A stretch of DNA of 64,000 bases from NCBI RefSeq assembly GCF_016429215.1, contig NZ_JAELUH010000010.1:1-64000 (forward strand). The letters are read 5' to 3'. Made by a program: the position numbers and the translations under genes. The stretch is from Herbaspirillum sp. ASV7. GTDB taxonomy: Bacteria; Pseudomonadota; Gammaproteobacteria; Burkholderiales; Burkholderiaceae_D. Shown piece by piece: positions 57,024-64,000 of this stretch (position 1 is the first letter of the stretch; each line of letters opens with the position of its first letter). Under the pieces are notes generated by a model that was not told where the DNA came from, did no database searches, and saw nothing but the letters and a program-made list of their open reading frames with translations.

Positions 57024-58285
57024 ACATCCGATTCTTCTCGGGTGGCGCTGGGTGTGGGAAAACACACCAAATCATGGAAGCCATTGCTGAACACGTCCAG
57101 AAGAAACCGCTTCAGGATGGTCAGAAGGTGCTGGCGCTCACTTTCATGCACGGCTCGCGCCGGCGTCTGCATGACCGCCTTGGTCAAGTAAAAGAGGTGA
57201 GGCCGCGGTTTGAATGCATGGTCATCGACAGCTTGGCGTGGCGGGTTGTCTCCAGGTGGCAGGAGCTACTTAAAACAAAGGGAAGGGAGCTTCCCGCTGA
57301 AGGTAACTTCGAGTCGGTATGCGAGTCTGCGGCAATTCTCTTAAATGAACCTGTGGTGGGCCAATGGCTGGCTGCCACTTATCCGGTATTTATTCTGGAC
57401 GAGGCCCAAGACCTTAACCGAGTTCGACTGGAAATCGTCATCGCCCTAGCGGCCCACATGGATGTCATTGCTGCCGCAGACGAATTCCAATGCCTGAACC
57501 CAGAGTTACGAGGTAACAATGCGTTCACATGGCTTGCCGCTCACTCCGAAATGGTGACACTTACAGAGCCGAAGAGAACAAACGTCGCAGAGCTACTCGA
57601 TGCAGCACATGCCATACGTGCCGGCAATGCACCAGTATCAGGCCGACTATTTCAAGTAGCTGCGACCGCCCAACCCGCACTGGCCGGTACGTTTGTCTCA
57701 AACCAGTATGGCTGGTACGGGGCAAGGCGCCAGACAGCAATTCTGACCACAGGGATGGGAAATTTTACTGAGCGAGTTACTCGTTGGGTAGGGGCTGAAG
57801 TTACAAAGCGCGGAAACGGTCCCTATAGCTTCACCTGGGAGCTATCAGAGTCAAAGGCAATCGCAACATACATGGATGGATTACGGTTACCTGAGCATGC
57901 CTCGGCACCCGATATTTACGGGCTAGTACAAGCAATGAATGAAGACCGTGCGACGCGCGATGTGCAGGGGTGGTTAGACATGCAGAGGCGCACACAGGGG
58001 AGAATTGAATTCTCTAGGGACGAAATTGTGCAGGTCATCGAGCGTTCCTTTCGAAACCGTAAGAACGGCATTTCTCCTGTTGGACGACAATCCCTTCAGG
58101 CGATGACCATCCAAGGGGCCAAGAACCGAGAATTCAACAATGTCGTGGTGCTTTGGCCAGCAGCCACAGTAGGGGATGATGAGCAGTTGCGACGCCTTCT
58201 CTACAACGCTGTGACGCGAGCAAAAGAACGATGTCTAGTGTTGGTGCAGGCCCAAGGGGCTCTTGGACGTCCGCCTTTCGCCTAA
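57020..58285 (+). CDS. UvrD/Rep-like helicase (GajB-like, Gabija)
   Basis: This is a 421-residue superfamily-1 helicase-like ATPase. Motif I is GGAGCGKTH (residues 8-16), motif II is LDEAQDL (Asp127, Glu128), and motif VI near the C-terminus is YNAVTRAKERCLVLV. It is short for a UvrD protein, with small 1B/2B subdomains, and also shorter than the best-known GajB (about 490 residues). It overlaps the OLD nuclease gene by four bases, so the two are translationally coupled and probably form one complex. A class-2 OLD/UvrD pair of unknown activity is the alternative description. Confidence 0.83.
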   Translation: MNIRFFSGGAGCGKTHQIMEAIAEHVQKKPLQDGQKVLALTFMHGSRRRLHDRLGQVKEVRPRFECMVIDSLAWRVVSRWQELLKTKGRELPAEGNFESVCESAAILLNEPVVGQWLAATYPVFILDEAQDLNRVRLEIVIALAAHMDVIAAADEFQCLNPELRGNNAFTWLAAHSEMVTLTEPKRTNVAELLDAAHAIRAGNAPVSGRLFQVAATAQPALAGTFVSNQYGWYGARRQTAILTTGMGNFTERVTRWVGAEVTKRGNGPYSFTWELSESKAIATYMDGLRLPEHASAPDIYGLVQAMNEDRATRDVQGWLDMQRRTQGRIEFSRDEIVQVIERSFRNRKNGISPVGRQSLQAMTIQGAKNREFNNVVVLWPAATVGDDEQLRRLLYNAVTRAKERCLVLVQAQGALGRPPFA

Positions 58286-58776
58286 GAATGGCAGGTCCAC
58301 TTCACGGTAGATGGATATTCAAAAAGATTTTTATCTCGGCGTCTTCAAATTCTTCCAATGAATGCAAGAACATTTTCTAGGCGCAATGCTGCGGGAGCTA
58401 TTTCAGCCGAAAAGCCGCTTCCAAAGAGGCTTTCAGGGCGTTACAATCCCGCCGTCATTAGACGTTTGTGCAGCATGTCACACGTTGATTGTGCCAACTT
58501 ATCTATTACTTCGTAATCATGAGGGTAACCCACATCGTCACAACCAGAACACCATGTGGATGAACTCGGAACTGGTACCGATGATTTCGGATTGGAGCGT
58601 GATTCAATCGATGGACGGAAATAGTCGAACGCTCATTTCGAGGTAAAACGATGTAGGGTCGCGCATGTCCTGGGTGGCTCGCACGGATAAGCGCGAGGTT
58701 TCGGTCAGGACATGCAGCTACATCAGACAGTAGAGCTGTTGATTCAAACAGTTCGGCGTCGCAAGCGGTGAGTGCA
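58286..58776. other. Gap between GajB-like and STAND genes (convergent)
   Basis: No credible gene is seen in these 491 bases. A 94-codon frame (58362-58646) has no ribosome site and no family resemblance. I see no strong terminator or repeat. The two flanking genes converge here. Confidence 0.5.
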
Positions 58777-61700
58777 TCAGTCCGTCACGCGGACGGAGCG
58801 GAAGATTTCACTAAGCTGTACCGCAGCCGCTCTTCTATCACCCATGTCCACGAGCCTGTCAAGTGCTCGCAGCAACTTCTGCGCGGTCACCAAGGGCATT
58901 GGCTGCTGTCGCTCGCTAAAACGCTGAATCAGCCCTGATAGCCGTGCCGGTAAGTGTGTGTTACGCCATCCAGGAGGTAGGCCTTCCCCTTCAAGGAGAT
59001 GCTCAACGTTGTCGACGAAGTGTTGAACTGGGTAGTGCTCAAGGCTACTTTCGCAAAGGTTCATCCAGGCGAGGGCAACGAAGGTGACAGAGCCGTGAGC
59101 GCGCAGTATAGGTTCGAAAATTGGAATTATAGTTCCGACGTCGGCCCAGTTTTGGTTCGCAAAACGAACCGCCCCACTAGCGTATGTGAAGTCGGAGAAG
59201 AAAAGTTTCTTCACGATATCGACGAAGTTCTGCTCTGAGAATGTTCCGTGACCTGCGTCGTGCCAGCTACGATAGGTTAGAACGCGCTGAGTAACTAAGG
59301 GCAGCAACTCCAGCGCCGTTTGAGGAATCTCTTGGCTATCAGCAATTTGCGCGACGAGATAGCTCGTGAACGGCTCAACGAGGCTTGCGAAAGCCTCGTC
59401 GTTCGCTGCCATAGCGCGTTGTAGGAACCGCTGAGTCCCTTCCGCGACGGGCAATTTCAACGCGACGCGAGCCAGGAATCGGTACAGATTGTGACGCCAC
59501 TCGAACTGGGTTGTACTGTACCTATCATCGAGGTCCCGCCGGCTTGTTGCCCATGCAGGCGCGATTCGCTCAACGGTCCATCTAACGAGACCTTCGAGCC
59601 AGTCGAGGAATTGCGTTGCATGTTCCTGGTCCGCCAATGCGGTGTCTAAGGGAATGACCTTCAGAACCTTTTCAAGAATTGCAGTTTCGACGTGAATAGG
59701 GTTGAGCCGCCACTCGTCGGAAGCTTTGCGTCCACGGGGACGGCGAGCTTGAGCAGGCTGGGCGTCAGTAATTGGCAGCCAGGGTTGAGGCAAAGTGGGC
59801 ATGGGTTCGACCAACGACGTCTCAGACTGGATGCGTTGGAGTTGCTGGGCGACGGTCTGTTGGACTCGCGCATAGTGGCGTTCCTCAGGGTTAACTCCGC
59901 TGCCAAATTGCACATCAAACAATGCAAGTTCTGTAGCCAACTTCATTGTCGCCCAGGCGACTTCCGGATATCTAGGCCAGGCGGCCAGCAAGGCGCCGAT
60001 TGCCGCTACTGAAATTTCCTCATGGAAATTGGCACATTTCTCCGTGAGCAAAAGCTGAAGTGGCGTGACGTCCTCCTCATCTCCAACAAGCTCGAAAAAA
60101 GCGCTCAGCCCCTTGGTTGCATAGAGTACAGGGTGGTACATGAGCTTCATCGAGCGTACGAAAAACACATCCAATATTTCCGGAGTATGAACCGCGCGAG
60201 CGCATACATCAGCCGCCCATTCCAGGTCCTCTTGAGCCTTCTCTAGCAAGAGAATTGCCGCTACGCCAGCAACAGCACATTGTCGTTGGAATGGCAGTGT
60301 CGTATGTTGGTGTCCGGTGGAGAAAAGGTCTTCGGAATCGAGTTCCTTTGCAGCTGCCGTAGCAGCTTCAAGCGTAAGAGGCTCCTTTAGAACACCATTC
60401 TCGAAGTATGTATGGGCCCAGTTTAGAAGATTGAGATAGCGGCCCAACTCACTGTACTGGGCTTGCTTCTCCTGTATTTCCGCGCTCGCTACTTTGGGAT
60501 TTTCGTGGGAAATGACCAGCTTGGATTCGTCGGGGCTGCGTTCTGCGCGATAGGTCTCTAGCTTCCCAACTTCTGCCCATATCTCCGCTGTTTGTGCTAG
60601 TTCCGAATGTGTTTCAGCGTTCCCCCGCTGTTCGACAGTGTCAAAGGGAAGGTTTGCTGTGAAGCTTTGGATGGCCTCAGCTGCTTGCGAGCCAAGTTCT
60701 CCCCCCCTTATGACCATGAGGCTGGCAAGACTTCTGATATCAGCACGACGGACCGGCCGTTCGTTACCTTCCTTGACGGCTAAGAGGTGAGGCATGTTCT
60801 CAGGCCTCAGGAACCCGATAAGGTTTGCTATCTGTGCCACGTCCGCCACCTGCCGCCGAATATCCCAGTGCCATAGGCGTTGATTTGTAGCGATAGGAAG
60901 AGTTGTTGCCGATGTGTGCTGAGCCTGGAGTGCGATAGTTGCCGCGATAGCGAGGGCACCGACTGACTGTTGCCCTTCCAAGACCGACTTCAGAATTTCG
61001 TCAACTGGAGTTCCATTCTCTAGCTCCTTGAACGCCCACGCCTCAAGTGCCATCCAGCCTGAATTAACGGTTGACGGACCGAAGCTTCCGCGTGCACCCA
61101 AGTAGAGACGGTAATCGCCCCAGAACACTTGTTTTCCCCACGGGAATTGCATGACCAACGGGATAGGTGTGCCTTCCCTGCGGCGGGAAAGTCTATGCAG
61201 CTGCCGCCACGAACGAATAGCATGGTTGGCGAGCTCGCGAACCAAGCGTCTGCCTTGGTCGGGCGCCTGCTGCATCAGCGAATGGAAGGGTTCTCTCGTC
61301 GGAGCCGCAGGGGTGAATGAAAAGTGGTCGTCGATGGAAAGATGGTCCCATTCGAACTGGCTAATATCGTGTGGTACCGAGAAGGCCTGTCCACGCATAT
61401 CTTTTTTTACCTCCACTGGGAGGTCCTTGCGCAATACAGACAGCGTTAATTCGACTAAATCTGCAGGGCAAACAAGTGAGAGAAAAGCGGCGTGTGAAAA
61501 TACGTACTGTATGGTTTTATTCGGTGTGCGTTCTAGGTGACGCAAATCACGAATGTACTGGGTAACCAACGAGCCTTGGGTGAGGGAGGACTTCAGAACC
61601 AAATTGACTAGCGAAGATTCGAGCTCTTCCAAGCCATTTCGCCAGTCTTCAATCCCGCCCCAGACTCCGCGAGCTACCGAGAACTCTCGCCGATGTAGCT

Positions 61701-64000
61701 GACGCTGTATGTGATACAACCAGGCCAGACAGGTCTGAACAATGCGCTCTGACACCAAGTTTGGGACATGGGTGAATCTGTTCTGCCAAACCTCGAATGC
61801 TGAAACTACATCTGGAATCACATTAGTCGGGATGTCTGATGCGTGGTCCAGAAGCCAGGCACAGAAATGTGTCCAAGCTAAAACGTCAGAAGGATGCCCC
61901 AACAAGTCCGCATACAGCATGCGCTCGGCCAAGTCGAAGTCCGTGGCCTGTGAGCGCTCCAGAATGGTCGTATTCGGCTTCGTCTTTTCAGCTTGATACC
62001 ACACAACAAGTTTGCGGACCCGCGAGTGAGCAGGGTCAAGCATTGCTTGGTCAAAGGCTATGGAATGCTGAGTGAAGGTTTCCAGAGAGAACGGCCCAAC
62101 CATCCAAGCGCGCAGCCACTGGGAGCGAAGTCTCTGACTCGCCTCTAGGACGACCAAATACCTGGCCCAGTTTTCACCGTGGGCAAGCTCCGCCTGAGAA
62201 AGCAGTTCGACGACTCGTCCAAGTGCCGGGGGCTCTCCAACTTCACGAATAATCTCTGGCCAAGTTTCATCGGCGCGGACCAGGTGCTGCAGGAATGCCC
62301 ACTCGAAGAAGATATCGTGGGAGAACTGTACGGTGTGGCCGAGTCGTACAGGTCGGATGATGCCATCCACTTCAAGTTCTGCAAGAACTTGAGCATCGAT
62401 TTCGGCAATAGGGATGCGCCTGCCAAGTTGATGAGCGCCGGTCTTGGCTAACTGTACGAGGGCATTTCTTCGGTATCCCACTTGCGCGGGGTCGGCACCG
62501 TAGCCGCCGCGTTTCCACCATAAAGCCGCAAGGTCAACTTCTGAAGTGGCTTGTGTGTTCGATGAAGCAACCTCCTTGGCAAGAACGGCTGCAAAGAAAG
62601 GGCGGCGGACGACAGTCCGAACAGAATCACTGCCGAAAAGAAGCGGGCGCAGGTTAGGCTTCGCCTGAGCCAGCAATTCAGCTTCCTGGTCGCCAAAAGA
62701 GCCAATGTTCAGAGTCCGCACTCCCTTTGAGAATAGATGTGCGGGCAGCCAAGTGCGCAGCGGCTCCATTCCCGTGTCGCGCACAGTAGCTACAATGCAC
62801 CAGCCCGCCAGCAACTTTGATGTGTGGATGGTATTCAGTAAATCGACGAGAACCCCACGATGCTCGACTTCTATTCGGTCAATGCCGTCAATGAAAAGCA
62901 CGGAGGGGCCGGATGCAGCAAGCTCCACCAGGAGTTCTTCCAAGTTGTTGTGCGCCATACCAGCAGCGTTTGCGTACTGCGTCCACGTCCTTCCATACAG
63001 TCGGTCTGATTTTAGAAGGAGGACGGTTCCCGAGGCAGCGAGTTGCTCGACTGCTAAGCGGAGAACAACCGATTTACCCGCGCCGGGCATGCCACCAATC
63101 TGCACAAAGCCAGGCAACTTTGTTGCATCAACTACCGCTTGCACATGAGCACTGCGCGGTACACTCAATCCAGAGATGCTGTTTGTGATTTCCGCAGCGG
63201 CCAATCCACTTTCCCGCCGTATTGCTTGCAGAGCTGTCTGAGCGCTTGTTGCCCCAGCAAGCCGGAACGAACCGTTCAGGCGAGCGACTAGCGTTTTGCG
63301 GTCATAACCTGCAGCGCGCCCTTGCGAGACGCGGACCAATGCAAGCAATCGCCGCCATAGGTCGTCAGCCCGTGGGTGGTCTACGGGGGCTAGTGCGTTG
63401 GCTAAACTAGCAACTGCGTTCGCCTCGGTAGGAGAGCCTTCGGTCAGCAGGTCTAAGCGTATTAAGACAAAGTGACTTAGCAGAATATGGGTAGCTGCAT
63501 CGAGGTCGGCATCTGCCACCTTTGACGAGAGAATATCGCGCACTGCGTTGAACTGCGTGAGCTTATCGCCAGCAACTCCGGCAGTATTCAATTTGAGGAC
63601 GAACTGCTCCACAGAGCTCTCTGAACGCGCCCATTCACAGAGCGTCTCAAAAGACCTTTTGGCCGCTTCTGAAATTTCGCCGGCGATAGCGCCAACTCTG
63701 TCCACCGAAATCTGGAACTCGGGGGAGGTTAGCGTTTCATAAGCGCGCTCAATCGTCTCCCGAAAATCGGTGTTGGTCTTCGCAGCGGTGATTATTAATT
63801 TACGTTTGACCTGAACGCTGAAGGTCATTGAGACTTGGTCATTACCGGCGGCACGAACAATAAGGTCGTCTAGCGGCTGGCCGAACGGACCTTGCTGCAC
63901 GGATATATGTTTAACGATGCGGCCGGGTAACCCGGGCGCCGTCGATTCGCAAAGTAACGCTGTTGCGTACACCGACGCAACAGCGTCTTCGTAACTGAAG
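58777..64000 (-). CDS. Giant STAND NTPase with PD-(D/E)XK-like N-terminus (Avs-like), 5' end outside window
   Basis: At least 1,731 residues are in the window from a GTG at 63972, and the frame stays open to the edge (SYEDAVAS precedes), so the true start lies beyond. Near the N-terminus, PLDDLIVRA (Asp35/36) and FSVQVKRK (Gln54-x-Lys56) fit a Cap4/DUF4297-type PD-(D/E)XK nuclease. A P-loop NTPase follows: IGGMPGAGKSVVLRLA (Lys300) and VLFIDGIDRIE, as in STAND proteins. The remaining ~1,150 residues are helical and probably repeat-like, the sensor part. This layout matches AVAST (Avs) anti-phage sensors, which recognise a phage protein and then activate the nuclease. Subtype not assigned. Codon use is island-like. 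Confidence 0.75.
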   Translation of the reverse strand, partial: FSYEDAVASVYATALLCESTAPGLPGRIVKHISVQQGPFGQPLDDLIVRAAGNDQVSMTFSVQVKRKLIITAAKTNTDFRETIERAYETLTSPEFQISVDRVGAIAGEISEAAKRSFETLCEWARSESSVEQFVLKLNTAGVAGDKLTQFNAVRDILSSKVADADLDAATHILLSHFVLIRLDLLTEGSPTEANAVASLANALAPVDHPRADDLWRRLLALVRVSQGRAAGYDRKTLVARLNGSFRLAGATSAQTALQAIRRESGLAAAEITNSISGLSVPRSAHVQAVVDATKLPGFVQIGGMPGAGKSVVLRLAVEQLAASGTVLLLKSDRLYGRTWTQYANAAGMAHNNLEELLVELAASGPSVLFIDGIDRIEVEHRGVLVDLLNTIHTSKLLAGWCIVATVRDTGMEPLRTWLPAHLFSKGVRTLNIGSFGDQEAELLAQAKPNLRPLLFGSDSVRTVVRRPFFAAVLAKEVASSNTQATSEVDLAALWWKRGGYGADPAQVGYRRNALVQLAKTGAHQLGRRIPIAEIDAQVLAELEVDGIIRPVRLGHTVQFSHDIFFEWAFLQHLVRADETWPEIIREVGEPPALGRVVELLSQAELAHGENWARYLVVLEASQRLRSQWLRAWMVGPFSLETFTQHSIAFDQAMLDPAHSRVRKLVVWYQAEKTKPNTTILERSQATDFDLAERMLYADLLGHPSDVLAWTHFCAWLLDHASDIPTNVIPDVVSAFEVWQNRFTHVPNLVSERIVQTCLAWLYHIQRQLHRREFSVARGVWGGIEDWRNGLEELESSLVNLVLKSSLTQGSLVTQYIRDLRHLERTPNKTIQYVFSHAAFLSLVCPADLVELTLSVLRKDLPVEVKKDMRGQAFSVPHDISQFEWDHLSIDDHFSFTPAAPTREPFHSLMQQAPDQGRRLVRELANHAIRSWRQLHRLSRRREGTPIPLVMQFPWGKQVFWGDYRLYLGARGSFGPSTVNSGWMALEAWAFKELENGTPVDEILKSVLEGQQSVGALAIAATIALQAQHTSATTLPIATNQRLWHWDIRRQVADVAQIANLIGFLRPENMPHLLAVKEGNERPVRRADIRSLASLMVIRGGELGSQAAEAIQSFTANLPFDTVEQRGNAETHSELAQTAEIWAEVGKLETYRAERSPDESKLVISHENPKVASAEIQEKQAQYSELGRYLNLLNWAHTYFENGVLKEPLTLEAATAAAKELDSEDLFSTGHQHTTLPFQRQCAVAGVAAILLLEKAQEDLEWAADVCARAVHTPEILDVFFVRSMKLMYHPVLYATKGLSAFFELVGDEEDVTPLQLLLTEKCANFHEEISVAAIGALLAAWPRYPEVAWATMKLATELALFDVQFGSGVNPEERHYARVQQTVAQQLQRIQSETSLVEPMPTLPQPWLPITDAQPAQARRPRGRKASDEWRLNPIHVETAILEKVLKVIPLDTALADQEHATQFLDWLEGLVRWTVERIAPAWATSRRDLDDRYSTTQFEWRHNLYRFLARVALKLPVAEGTQRFLQRAMAANDEAFASLVEPFTSYLVAQIADSQEIPQTALELLPLVTQRVLTYRSWHDAGHGTFSEQNFVDIVKKLFFSDFTYASGAVRFANQNWADVGTIIPIFEPILRAHGSVTFVALAWMNLCESSLEHYPVQHFVDNVEHLLEGEGLPPGWRNTHLPARLSGLIQRFSERQQPMPLVTAQKLLRALDRLVDMGDRRAAAVQLSEIFRSVRVTD

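Noticed and set aside
58362-58646. 94-codon frame after the GajB-like gene
   Set aside because: No ribosome site, no recognisable domain, composition like intergenic DNA.

Overview
The window looks like the replication-origin region of a high-GC betaproteobacterial chromosome, most likely an Oxalobacteraceae member close to Herbaspirillum. The basis is gene content and order: dnaA-dnaN-gyrB, mnmG-rsmG-...-parA-parB, two perfect parS sites, HAAT-type amino-acid transport, MnmC, and DUF2917 next to a GcvA-like LysR gene. The genus is an inference; no 16S gene is present.

Layout. 1-5.4 kb: MarR-GNAT fusion regulator, YXWGXW periplasmic protein, mnmC, and a GntR regulator with an AEC transporter. 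5.4-15.3 kb, mostly minus strand: CHASE-PAS-GGDEF-EAL protein, CobW GTPase, ribA, lipA, lipB, DUF493 protein and D-amino-acid aminotransferase; a divergent DUF2917/LysR pair interrupts the lipB-DUF493 neighbourhood. 15.4-19.5 kb: two divergent ABC exporters. 19.8-23.9 kb: divergent bglX and opgG, both glucan-related. 24.2-29.8 kb: parB, parA, LysE-type exporter, lipocalin, rsmG and mnmG, all minus, with parS upstream of mnmG. 30-36 kb: TSUP exporter and a livGF-SBP-livHM cluster. 36-40.8 kb: GMC oxidoreductase, mmsA and a divergent LysR regulator. 40.8-42.3 kb: A+T-rich DNA with many DnaA boxes on both sides of a small ferredoxin gene; this is my best oriC candidate. 42.3-47.7 kb: AsmA protein, a LysR regulator, two paralogous small-protein genes with matching upstream blocks and matching CCTCCTCC-terminator elements, and a class-II glutamine amidotransferase. 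48.1-53.8 kb: dnaA, dnaN, gyrB. 54.3-64.0 kb: a compositionally different defence-type island with a small hypothetical protein, a Gabija-like OLD nuclease/UvrD helicase pair, and a very large STAND NTPase with a PD-(D/E)XK-like N-terminus that runs off the window edge.

How it fits together. Core genes left of about 41 kb are largely on the minus strand and dnaA-dnaN-gyrB are on the plus strand, as expected for replication diverging from about 41-48 kb. ParA/ParB with nearby parS would segregate this origin. The least explained locus is 44.4-46.9 kb: one LysR gene and two tandem units, each built as conserved upstream block, small ORF, identical 30-nt anti-Shine-Dalgarno-like element, and terminator. 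It resembles the alphaproteobacterial CcsR ('cuckoo') RNA arrangement, but the proteins are not DUF1127 proteins as far as I can see. Three copies of a REP-like nested inverted repeat lie between genes at 19.7, 24.0 and 38.1 kb.
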